From assembly GCA_027625915.1 (NCBI GenBank), contig JANTQA010000023.1:6882001-6946000 (forward strand): a DNA stretch of 64,000 bases, given 5' to 3'. Both the position numbers and the translations under genes were made by a program. The number at the start of each line of letters is the position of its first letter. Positions within the stretch are counted from its first letter, which is position 1. The stretch comes from Anaeramoeba flamelloides. Lineage: Eukaryota > Metamonada > Anaeramoebidae. Under the pieces are notes generated by a model, which saw only the letters and a program-made list of their open reading frames with translations, was not told where the DNA came from and searched no databases. Below are positions 43,813 to 53,141 of this stretch, in pieces.

Positions 43813-44009
43813 CAGTCAGTTTCACTTTTAAGGCACAAACTTTAAACAAAATTAAAGGAACAATAAAAATCTCAAATTAAAGCACAAAATTCAAATTCTA
43901 GTAAAAATAATTTGTAAAAAAAAAAATTCCAAAATTTGTGCCTTAATTTGAGATTTTTTTGTGCCTTAAATTTCGTTGAAAGTTTGTGCCTTAAAAGTGA
44001 AACTGACTG
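43813..44009. mobile_element. TA-MITE copy f (inside the transposase gene)
   Basis: 197-bp palindrome flanked by TA (43811-43812 and 44010-44011). The frame reads KRVLVPI before it and EQDQIAQNILQ after it. Confidence 0.88.
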
Positions 44010-44466
44010 TAGAACAAGACCAAATTGCTCAGAATATATTACAAACAAAAAAAAACTTTATCAGGTTCGGTCATATTTAAACTCAAATTTAATAAAATTA
44101 AAAGATAAAGTTTCAAAAAACAATAAAACTGCAGACATATTAAATTTAAATAAAAAAAACGAAGCATTTATAAATCTCTCACTATACATCACTGAATTTG
44201 AAAACACTTTTAAAATTAAAAAAAAAATTCAAAGAACTAAAACATTGAATATTAATTAAGGTGAATTTAATGGTGATATTGAACTTTTTACTGAAGTCGA
44301 TGAAAGTTACGAAATAAATGGTTTTGTTGAAGATGATTTACAAAAAGAGGATAGTTATAATGAACATGGCATCGAAGAAATAGAGGAAATTTTAACTAGT
44401 GGTCGGAATATAATTCCTGATCTAATGGATGATGATGTTTTTGGGATATCTTTTGATAAAAGATAA

Positions 44467-45491
44467 CCCATTTCTTTTACTGAGAATACTCTCTTATTTG
44501 AAATAGATAGAGAGAAAAATAAATAAAATTTACTGTTGTTCTTCTTTTTTTGAAAATATATAGGGTAATGGAAATAGGTATATCACATTTCCTTCTTTTT
44601 ATTTTTTTATAAAGGTTTTATTTTACTTTTTTTAAGAAACTCTCCTTGAATATTTCTAGATAAGTATTCAGTTATTTCTTAAAAAATTGAGTATTTTCGT
44701 CTAAAGAATTGTTAATCCATATTATTAACAATTTTTTCTTAAAGACCTATATTGTTAAAGGTGTTTTAATTTTTTCTTATTTTTACTTGTTTTATTTTGT
44801 GTTATTTTGAGAGAGAAACAGTGAGAGAGACAAAGAGAAAAGAAAAAAAAATGAGTATTGCTTGATAGTTAATTCCCATTTTTACAATCTGAGTGGATCA
44901 TTTTTAATTTGGCTTTTTAAAGTTAGAGTTGTATATTTAAATCGTAAAAAAAATCAGGTTTTTTTGATGCAAGAAACCCGTGATGATTTTTCTTTTTCAT
45001 TTTCCCGTTCCTGAACAAGGTGTTCGAGTTCACGTATCTCAAAATTTCTTTTTCATTTTTCAGAAAAAAAATGACCAAAATGATTTTTTGATCCAAATTG
45101 GAGAATATTTTCAAGATCATTCTTTCCCTACTCGAATGATTTTTGGTCAAATGCTTTCAAGACTATTTGGTAAATTTCAAACGTAGTCATTAAAGTAAAG
45201 GGTGAATAAAATATTTTTTCAATTTCTTTTGAAACTTAAAGTATCTTACAAGTTCAATAACCCATGATTTATGTTGCCCGTTCAAACTTTATTCTTGAAT
45301 TCCTTTAGGAGAAGAAGTGACAAAACAACATTTTGCAAAACAATTTCAATAACAGTTAGAAAGTTAGGAAAAAGAAATCAAAATTGAAGAGGTTTTCTTT
45401 ATTTTTCAGAAATAATAGGCTTACACATGAATATTTATTTTTTTTTAGAAAGCCACAAAGAGAGTTACAAAAATAAAAATATTTATCAAAA
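44467..45491. other. Upstream region of the large membrane-protein gene
   Basis: No repeats or genes called. It contains a GAGAGAGAAACAGTGAGAGA purine stretch near 44810 and an inverted pair of TTAACAATTTTTTCTTAAAG-like blocks near 44710-44760. The ATG at 45492 follows AAAATATTTATCAAA. Confidence 0.4.
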
Positions 45492-48400
45492 ATGAAAACA
45501 AAAATCCTTTTCTTTCTCCATTTAATCCTTTTGTTCAACAATTTCGTCTTTCTCTGTGAGGCACAGTGTTCCAAAAAGCATGATCCAGAGACAATAGGCG
45601 GCAATGTTCAAATTAATGGTTACCTAAACCCCGAGGACCAATACCCACAAGTGACCTCGATTGGCAAGGACGGTTTGAAATATGCCGTCACTTGGTATCG
45701 AAACGATACATCCGATGGCTCCTATTGTTCTGGGATCTGTGTGCAATTGTTTGATTCAAAAGACGGAACCAAAATAGGCGAGGAATTCCGTGTGAATAGT
45801 AACACAACCAACGAACCAAAGCACCCATCTATTACAGCCATTGGCGCACAAAGGGACAAATTTGTTATTTGCTGGCAAAGTTTTCTCCAGAATGAAAACG
45901 ATAATGAAATCTATGCACAGGTTTTTAATTCCACGGACCACTCAAAGATCGGTTTGGAATTTCGAGTGAACCAGAAAATAAGCCAAGATCAATTTGGTGC
46001 AACAATAAGCGCTATAGGAGAAAACAACGAGCAGTTTGTGATTTGCTGGAACAGTTACAACACTGAGAAAAACTGGGAAATCCGTGCTATGATATATGAC
46101 ATACAGGAAGACAACATAGTAAATCTCACACAAGAACTTCAAGTCAACACTTTTACAAATTCGGTTCAGAAACACCCAGCTGTGGCTTCAATACAAGAAG
46201 ACGGTCGCAAATTAATTATTACTTGGCAAAGCTCTGGACAGGACGGATCAAAAGATGGGATCTATGCACAGGCAATTAATTCAAGCAACGGAGCCAAAAT
46301 AGGCGTGGAATTCCTTGTGAATAGTAACACAACCGAAGAACAACAGTTTCCCTCTATTACAGCCATTGGCGCACAAAGGGACAAATTTGTTATTTGCTGG
46401 CAAAGTTATGACCAGGATGGATCCGAGTTTGGAATCTATGCACAGGTTTTTAATTCCACGGACCACTCAAAGATCGGTTTGGAATTTAGAGTGAATCTAA
46501 ACACCCACGATCACCAGCTTTTCCCTTCAATCGCGGCAATTGGAATCAATAATCAGAACAATTATTTTGTGATCACCTGGATAAGCAAACATCGAAGTGG
46601 CTTGTTTTATTCCGTATTTGCAAGGGTGTTTGACTCCGGCACTGGCAATGGGCTGCTTGATCACGACTACCAAATAAATTCCCTTGACAGCTATCACCAA
46701 AAAAATCCCAACGTGGCTGCGGTTGGCAACAGCTTTGTGGTTGTATGGGATAGCCAGGATCAGATCGACGGTTCAAGTTATGAGATGTATAGCCAAATCT
46801 TTGACAGCAACATGGTTTGCCTGTGTAGCGAAGGATCGTTTAGCAACACAACAATACCTGACCAGTGCCAAAAATGTGCCACGGGCGAATACCAAAGCAT
46901 GGAGGGGCAGACCTCTTGTGATCGTTGCTTAAGCGGAACCTTTCAATCGGACGAGGGGCAAATGAATTGCATCAAGTGTCCGAAGGGGCAATATCAGCCC
47001 CAAGCGGGGCAAAGCGCCTGCACAAAATGCAAACAGGGAACATACCAAAACGCCAAGGGGCAGGTCGAATGCCTCGATTGCTTGCAGGGAAGCTACCAAA
47101 ATGACGAAGGGCAATCGGCCTGTCAAGAATGCCGCGAGGGGACCTTTTCCAATAAAAGCGCGCAGGCTGAGTGCACCAACTGCCCCCCGGGCGAATACCA
47201 AGGCGAACGGGGGCAAAGTATGTGCCAGATATGTGGAAAGGGAAACACTGCAAACCAAAACGAGAGCGCGACAGAATGCGTCAAGTGCGCACAGGGAACA
47301 TACCAGGATCAAGACGGGCAAACGTTTTGTTACAATTGCCCAAATGGGACTTACAACGCATATGAGGGATCAAGAACCGAGCGCGATTGTCTCGAATGCG
47401 CAATAGGTACATACAATGACCACGAGGCCCAATCGAGTTGCCTTTTATGCCCCGCGGGAACGTATCAAGACGAGCAAGCGAAAACCGGATGTGTCGACTG
47501 CTTGGGTGGCAGCTACGCAAAGAACGAAGGATCGACGTCTTGCGAATTATGTGGATCAGGAGAGTACCAAAACGAGAAAGCACAGGCCCAATGCCAAAAT
47601 TGCCCCTTTGATACTTACCAACCGAATATTGGATCCAGTGGTTGCGAGTATTGCCCAATATTTAGCGAAACGTTGTCAACAAAAACGCAATCGCTGCAGG
47701 AATGCTATTGCACCATCGGCCATTACGGCCTACCGGGTGAATCGTGCAAGAGTTGCCCCAGTAATGGTATTTGCAATGAGTTCAACCAATTTTATCCATT
47801 TGCACAAGAGGGGTATTGGCAATCCGTGGACAGCCCCACAGAGATAATGAAATGCCCGGTCTTTGAGGCATGCCCCGGTAACGATTTCGAAATGTGTAAT
47901 ATCACCTTGGGATACTTTGGGTTTAAATGCTCAGAATGCCTTGAAGGCTTTTATAAACTGGATAGCGTATGTGAAAGGTGCCCCGAAAATGCCAACCAAA
48001 GATTGTTTTTCTTCCTATTGCTATTCCTAAGCATCCTCGTGTTCTTATTGGTTATAGCCAAGAGGGCCACGGCATACTTTGGTTCTTTTACCATTAGCTT
48101 TAGCTTTTTCCAATTACTGGTCGTCCTTTATCAATTAAACATTAATTGGCCAACCAAGATCAATAACACCTTCAAGATATTTTTACCCTTTAATTTCAAT
48201 TTGGATTTCCTGGCTACAGAATGTTCCTTTAATTTTAGCTATATCGATAAGTGGGTTATCATCCAATTATCCCCATTCATTTTTATAACTTTGTTTGTCA
48301 TCATTTATTCTTTATTAGTGCTCCATTCAAAAATCGTGAAAAAATGGAATAATTTGAAATTTGTCAAACAATTTTTAACAAGGTTCCCCAAATTTATGTA

Positions 48401-49586
48401 CAAGCCAAGCAAAAAGATTGACAACAAACTTTTGTTTTATTTCCATTTAGCCAAATATTATTTATTATCGCCCTTATTCCAATCGTTTTCCAAAAGGGAA
48501 ATTAATACAAATATTAAAAATACATTAATCAACGTCTATTTAACCTTATTGACATTATTATATTTGATATTAAGCCAAAAGACTTTGGAAATTTTTGATT
48601 GCCAATACGATTCTGGATCGGATAAATTTGTTTTCCAACAAGATCAAAATTATAATTGCTTTGAATCGACTTGGAACACAATCTTGCCCTTTGCAATAAT
48701 CTCTGTCATATTATATATCATCGGTATACCTTTATTGATAATTTATTTATTAATTAAAAATTCCAAAATGCTAAATGAAAAGGAATTTGATTTGAAATTT
48801 GGGTTGCTATGCTCCAGATATTCGAAAAACTTTTTTTTTTGGGAAATAATCATCATGGTTCGAAAATTGTTCTTTGTCATTTGTAAAATCTATTTGTTCA
48901 ATTATGCGATATTGCAAACCGTTTTGATCATTTTGGTTTTATTATTTTCCCTAATTTTCCAATTTAAATATAAGCCCTATCTTGAAAAGAGACACAATTT
49001 TTTGGAAATTATCTTATTATCAATCCCGCAATTGATTTTATTTGCTGGGCTGGTTTTTGATTCAGAGGAAAGAATTAATGAAGATAATTTAGTAAATGTG
49101 GTACTGTTTATATTAGTAATTAGCATAATTATTTTGGTATTAATTACTTCCTTAGACATTTTTTATAAAATACAATTTCAAAAATCAAATTTAATTAAGA
49201 ACATTAATCATAACAAAATTTCTTATTTTGATTCTTTTTTGTCTCAGAAGAAGAATGGGAAGAATGCGCGGAATAAAAATAAAAAAATTACTTTATTATT
49301 ATTAGTAAAGTGGTTGTCAAGTCTTAACACTAACAAATCAAAGAAAATTATTTTATTAAATAATAAAATTTGCGATAATAATGCTAAATCGCAGAAAAAA
49401 ATTAATATCAAGAAGACAATGATCTTAATTAAAGATTTATTTGAAAATGATCTTATTTGGAAAATTTGCAAATGGTATCAACAAAAAGCAACAACCATAC
49501 AAAAACTTCACATTAGAATTTTAATTGAAAATTTTTATATGTTTTTAAATATAAACTCTCGAACCCAACATAATATCAAAAATTAA
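45492..49586 (+). CDS. Large surface membrane protein: propeller-like repeats, cysteine repeats, multi-TM tail
   Basis: 1364 residues in one exon. Signal peptide 1-24 (ILFFLHLILLFNNFVFLCEA). Residues about 51-440 hold seven repeats of about 58 residues built on AIG..RDKFVICWQS..QDGS..IYAQVFNS...KIG.EFRVN; repeats of this kind are common in bacterial surface proteins, and seven copies suggest a seven-bladed beta-propeller. Residues 462-721 are 15 ephrin-receptor-like (GCC2/GCC3) units of C-x3-G-x(Y/F)-...-C-x2, almost all exactly 17 residues. A further Cys-rich linker (735-830) leads to a region with about eight hydrophobic helices (836-856, 862-882, 925-945, 1010-1028, 1066-1088, 1118-1155, 1170-1188, 1201-1220), including FQFKYKPYLEKRHNFLEIIL, a feature of many protist GCC2/GCC3 membrane proteins. 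A Lys-rich cytosolic tail follows. Probably a cell-surface receptor or sensor; ligand unknown. The extracellular part is far more GC-rich than the membrane part. Confidence 0.88.
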   Translation: MKTKILFFLHLILLFNNFVFLCEAQCSKKHDPETIGGNVQINGYLNPEDQYPQVTSIGKDGLKYAVTWYRNDTSDGSYCSGICVQLFDSKDGTKIGEEFRVNSNTTNEPKHPSITAIGAQRDKFVICWQSFLQNENDNEIYAQVFNSTDHSKIGLEFRVNQKISQDQFGATISAIGENNEQFVICWNSYNTEKNWEIRAMIYDIQEDNIVNLTQELQVNTFTNSVQKHPAVASIQEDGRKLIITWQSSGQDGSKDGIYAQAINSSNGAKIGVEFLVNSNTTEEQQFPSITAIGAQRDKFVICWQSYDQDGSEFGIYAQVFNSTDHSKIGLEFRVNLNTHDHQLFPSIAAIGINNQNNYFVITWISKHRSGLFYSVFARVFDSGTGNGLLDHDYQINSLDSYHQKNPNVAAVGNSFVVVWDSQDQIDGSSYEMYSQIFDSNMVCLCSEGSFSNTTIPDQCQKCATGEYQSMEGQTSCDRCLSGTFQSDEGQMNCIKCPKGQYQPQAGQSACTKCKQGTYQNAKGQVECLDCLQGSYQNDEGQSACQECREGTFSNKSAQAECTNCPPGEYQGERGQSMCQICGKGNTANQNESATECVKCAQGTYQDQDGQTFCYNCPNGTYNAYEGSRTERDCLECAIGTYNDHEAQSSCLLCPAGTYQDEQAKTGCVDCLGGSYAKNEGSTSCELCGSGEYQNEKAQAQCQNCPFDTYQPNIGSSGCEYCPIFSETLSTKTQSLQECYCTIGHYGLPGESCKSCPSNGICNEFNQFYPFAQEGYWQSVDSPTEIMKCPVFEACPGNDFEMCNITLGYFGFKCSECLEGFYKLDSVCERCPENANQRLFFFLLLFLSILVFLLVIAKRATAYFGSFTISFSFFQLLVVLYQLNINWPTKINNTFKIFLPFNFNLDFLATECSFNFSYIDKWVIIQLSPFIFITLFVIIYSLLVLHSKIVKKWNNLKFVKQFLTRFPKFMYKPSKKIDNKLLFYFHLAKYYLLSPLFQSFSKREINTNIKNTLINVYLTLLTLLYLILSQKTLEIFDCQYDSGSDKFVFQQDQNYNCFESTWNTILPFAIISVILYIIGIPLLIIYLLIKNSKMLNEKEFDLKFGLLCSRYSKNFFFWEIIIMVRKLFFVICKIYLFNYAILQTVLIILVLLFSLIFQFKYKPYLEKRHNFLEIILLSIPQLILFAGLVFDSEERINEDNLVNVVLFILVISIIILVLITSLDIFYKIQFQKSNLIKNINHNKISYFDSFLSQKKNGKNARNKNKKITLLLLVKWLSSLNTNKSKKIILLNNKICDNNAKSQKKINIKKTMILIKDLFENDLIWKICKWYQQKATTIQKLHIRILIENFYMFLNINSRTQHNIKN
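45645..46811 (+). repeat. Seven tandem coding repeats (about 174 bp each)
   Basis: Residues about 52-440 of the large membrane protein. Repeats 2 and 5 (starting about 45825 and 46359) are identical over at least 50 bases (CATTGGCGCACAAAGGGACA onward), pointing to recent internal duplication or gene conversion. Confidence 0.75.
46875..47654 (+). repeat. Tandem 51-bp coding repeats (cysteine units)
   Basis: Fifteen units of 17 residues (one of 18, one of 20) with Cys spacing 14+3. Unit sequences are diverged at the nucleotide level, so they are old. Local GC is about half, unlike the rest of the window. Confidence 0.85.
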
Positions 49587-49955
49587 ATTATTTTTCTGAA
49601 TAGATATCTAGATAATTATTTATTATTAATCCATGATACAATAGTAATATTAAAAAAAAAAATGGGGGATGTGGCTGATGATAGATAAAATATTTATTTT
49701 GAAGAATTGTTTAGAAATTAATTAATATATACATTAAATTTTCTTTATTTTATTAAATCTTCACTTAATTGTCTTTATTTTCAATTTTTTGTTCTTTTTT
49801 TTAAATAGAATTTCTAAAAGAAGATTATTATTATTATTATTGAGGGGGGGGGGGGGGGGGGATTCAGTAAAATTACTCCCTGTTTGTTATAAAATAAAAT
49901 TTTATTTTGAGAAAGTTTTATATTAGTTGTAATTTATGCGAAATTATAAACCCGA
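49587..49955. other. Spacer with an 18-G run
   Basis: AT-rich, with an (ATT)n run and a G-homopolymer. No gene seen. Confidence 0.6.
49844..49861 (+). repeat. Homopolymer of 18 G
   Basis: Eighteen consecutive G directly after (ATT)n and GA. Exceptional in this AT-rich context; could form a G-quadruplex. Confidence 0.9.
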
Positions 49956-50464
49956 TCCCAAAAATTAAAGACATGCCCAAAATCAAAAATAAGCAAAAAA
50001 AAAACCTCAATTTATTGTATTTTTCCAATCGTAATTTAAAAACGCATTTAAGTTATCTAGTATTAATGTTTTTATAAGCAATCATTTTTATTCAAATAAA
50101 AATAAAAAATAAAATTCGATGTGTTAAAAAATGATGAAATGAGTTCAATAAAAAAAATTTGTATTGGTAAATGTGTTGAAATTTCACCAACAATTGTTGA
50201 TCGATCAAATGAAAAGATACCATCTACCAATTGTATTTGATTTTCCAATTTAACACAGCTCAAAACTTGCCTTCTATCATTCATCGAAAAAAAAAATTAC
50301 AGATTTAATGAAATATATTACGTAACTTGGCAAAAAAGAAATGATAACAAAACAAAAAAGACAAAAAATGAAATTGTTTATAAAATTAAAATTATTTCCA
50401 AATTGAATAAAAGTGTGGTATTTTTTTTATTTCGGCTGTTTAAAATGTTTCCAAATTTTTGGAA
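49956..50464 (-). mobile_element. Element R2, uninterrupted copy (509 bp)
   Basis: Ends CCCAAAAATTAAAGACATGC and the complement TTTCCAAATTTTTGGAA. Collinear with 16476-17185 but lacking the TA-MITE: the matching position holds GCGTTTTTAAATTACG (plus orientation of R2), with a single TA. Confidence 0.75.
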
Positions 50465-51200
50465 TTTAGTTTATTTCATAGAATTTTTTTTATTTAAACA
50501 ATGAAAAAATTAAAAAATTTATTTTTCAAGATACAAAAAGAGAAAGAAAATAAATAAATAAAAGAGACTAAAAAAAAATAAAAGGTACCCAAAACATATA
50601 ATCCTTGTTTCAAAATAAAAAAAAAAAAAATTAATTATTATTCCAATGCCATATCTACTTCACTATTCAAAAGTGTATCTAAGTATGATCAATTGTGATA
50701 GTAAGCACCGTGACGTTTTCAGTAACTTTTAAATTCGAAATGGAATTTTCTTCAATGTTTTTTTTTTTTATTTTTTGAATTTATCAGCGATTATGTTAAC
50801 AAAGAGAAGTTTAAAATTAAAGTATGGTGTTGTTTATGTAAATCACATTAGTTTGTCAAAGTTCAAATGTCTCTAAAATCACAATTAGTAAAAAAGTATT
50901 ACATAAAAGTTGATCTCCTCAATTAGTAAAAACATTAAAAATTATCGAAAAAAAATATGCCTCCAAGACAAATTTAAAGTTTGAAAAATCAATATTCAGA
51001 CCTTTGAGTTGAAAAATCTCTTTCTTAAATATGTATCAAAATGAAGATTATTCGCTAAAAAATTCAATTTTTTTTTTTTATTGAAATTTAATTAGTGGGT
51101 TTTCAATTACTCTTATTTTCCTTTAGGTTTTTTTAAAATTGAGAAATAAAATGAAAATTTATACAATGTTCGGTTTTTTTCTCAAATTAAAAAAAAAACG
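50465..51200. other. AT-rich spacer, no gene seen
   Basis: A short FB4-like end (ATAATCCTTGTTTCAAAATA, near 50599) without the rest of the element. Confidence 0.4.
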
Positions 51201-51203
51201 CCG

Positions 51204-51280
51204 TTAGCTTTTCCAGAATTCAAAAGAATTGAGTAAAATTAAAGATTTTACTCTATTCTTTTAAATTCTGGAAAAGCTAG
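51204..51280. repeat. Near-perfect 75-bp hairpin (CTAGG mosaic, type A)
   Basis: Arms 51205-51239 and 51245-51279 pair at 33 of 35 positions with a 5-base loop. The stem contains TTTTCCAGAATTCAAAAGAA. Other copies near 13809, 34125, 53085, 53925 and 54840. Confidence 0.8.
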
Positions 51281-51426
51281 GCACTCTATGGCACTTTCAC
51301 AAATTCCTAAACTTGTATTTATTTGCTGAAAAAATCATTTTAAAAAAAAAAAGAATGAAATAACTGTAGTCATTTGTACGAAGTTGAGATAATAAGCAAT
51401 ATATTTTTCTTGAGAGGGTGATAATA

Positions 51427-52010
51427 TATGTCCTTAATAAAATTAAGCACTATTTTTTTCTGATTAATATTTTTTGAAATTAAGAACTAACTTAATTCAA
51501 TTAACCACTGTGATAATTTTTTTTAGAATAAAAACACTCTCAACTTTTGAATATCGAAAATATTTTTTGGAATTAGTGTACACTTTTTTATTTTTTTTTG
51601 AAAAATTTGGGTTGAGAAAAAGTTTTAAATAAAAGAATAAGTTAATATATTAAATTAGAATGCTTTTCCAGAAAGTTTATCCTTTTAGTTTAACTTTTTT
51701 TTTATTTTACCATTTAAAACTAAAAAAACATTTGAGGACCAAATTAGTGCCTTTTGTGAAAATAAAATTCCCATAATTTAGAATTTGTTTTTGTAAATGA
51801 GTTAAAACAAGATATTGTATCTAAAAATATACATAATTTCAAGGTTGAAATCAAGGATTTTGGCAAAAAATGTTTTCAAGAAAAAGGTAAATTGAAACTT
51901 TATTTATTTTTATTTTATCATTTTGTTTTTTTAATTGTATTAAAGGAAAGTATTTGATCGGTTTTTAATTTTTAGTATTTTTGGTTCGTAGGGACATATA
52001 TCGCCCAGAA
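51427..52010 (+). repeat. Dispersed repeat R5, copy 2
   Basis: Collinear with 23636-24230, same strand. Confidence 0.75.
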
Positions 52011-52634
52011 AGAAAAATATTTTACTTGTTGTCAAAACAATGGGTCAAATTGAGTGAGTTATTTTTTGTTAAGATAGTGTGGATCTTCTGGAAAAAAATT
52101 AAAAACACAAAAAATAAAAAAAAATTCTTTTGAGTTTTCATTCTTTCTTTTTAGATCTCTAAAGCTAGACAAATTTTTGTATTTTATAAAACTGTTTTAA
52201 AATAAGAGACTCCCAACTAAACAAGTAATTGTTTCTAATTTTTCAAACTTTTTCAAAAGTTATTTTCTTCATCCCTTTTAAACTCTCAAAATAAATAACA
52301 CCATCCAAGAACAAGAACTTATGTATTCTATGCTTTTAATAAAAAAACATAACTGATTAATTAATATCTAGAGAAAATTCACATATCTTCGATTCCCCTG
52401 CCTCTTCCTTTTTTGATAATAAGGCACCATTTCCAAAAACTCAACTAGTTATTTAACAAATAAAAATAAAAAAAGAGAAAAATTCAATAATACTCATAAT
52501 CAGTAGAGTATTATGAAATCAAGATCTTTTTTCTAGAAATAACCAATATAAATAAGTCTAGAAAAAAGGTTATTAGTTATCATTTTTTTTTAGCTTAGGT
52601 TTCAAAAAAATAATAACTATGATAAAAAAACTTT
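52011..52634. other. Spacer, no gene seen
   Basis: AT-rich. An inverted pair AATCAAGATCTTTTTTCTAG / CTAGAAAAAAGG near 52520-52567 is the only structure noticed. Confidence 0.4.
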
Positions 52635-53141
52635 AAATATAAGTTTAGAGTTTCGGGAAGTGTCGTTGAGAGCCATCAAGTGTGTAGGATTCCAGAATTT
52701 TTCGGTTATGTTTGGTAAGTGTCATAGATTGTTTTTTTTTACTTTTTAAAATAAACATAAAAATTTAATAAATTTTCGGTTTATTTCTAAAGTAAAAAAA
52801 ACCTAACGAAAATCTATTGATTTTCTAAATAAAATAGAAAAATCAAGAATTCCTAACTAAAATCTATTGATTTGACAAATAAATGAAAAACTCAAGAAAA
52901 GTTAATTATGTGTATTATTTTTTAAGGGGATAGATTAAAACTTTGATTTTCCAAAATTCTTTTAAATTCTGAAAATCTAACGAAGGTTGTCTTGTTTTTT
53001 TTTTAATTTAAGAAATAAACAGAAATTGAAATAAATTTTCTGTTTGACGCTGAAATTAAAAAAAAAAACAATATCCGGTACCAAGGCTTTCCAGAATTCA
53101 AAAGAATCGAGAAAAATCTTTTATTTTTTTTTTATTGTTGA
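52635..53141. repeat. CTAGG-mosaic hairpin cluster 2
   Basis: Starts with TAGAGTTTCGGGAAGTGTCG (also, slightly changed, at 34077). It then has a type-B hairpin (52723-52815), half-hairpins with AAAATCTATTGATTTTC, and another long inverted pair (about 53005-53075, GAAATAAACAGAAATT...TTTCTGTTT). 52708-52830 is almost identical to 53606-53730. Confidence 0.65.

Larger units (their letters stand above)
41750..44466 (+). mobile_element. Broken Mutator-like DNA transposase gene
   Basis: Remains of a transposase of the eukaryotic Mutator-like (IPR049012-type) family. In order: an N-terminal Cys-rich segment at 41791-42120 (VDSKQMILLLNNLHCPCG, then ILNCKNCPI); the core at 42311-42720 with GASGNMEAEGARIF and VKDGTK, matching the GSSxxMExxGAxxIF and DGDSK motifs, followed by a KN(I/V)RKNI segment; the C-terminal part 43320-43560 (KSGSTNKCESFMNSRTKFVE) and 43561-43810 (Lys-rich, EEGYYIFKDTLIDK); and an acidic tail to the stop at 44464-44466. 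Several frame breaks and stops separate these, so it is inactive. Two TA-MITEs interrupt it at 43121 and 43813; in both cases the coding frame continues in register across the insertion. No terminal inverted repeats were recognised. Confidence 0.75.

Noticed and set aside
43292-44259. Frames starting MCLKSETD or MCLNLRFF
   Set aside because: Their N-termini are translations of TA-MITE ends (also seen near 10174 and 61458), not real protein starts.
45756-46466. Pairs of similar minus-strand frames (MVRGIKNLCID...)
   Set aside because: Antisense of propeller repeats 2 and 5; their similarity reflects the sense-strand duplication.
46573-47847. Several long frames on both strands inside the cysteine-repeat region
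   Set aside because: They are shadows caused by the GC-rich, periodic 51-bp repeats of the real gene; none shows independent motifs.
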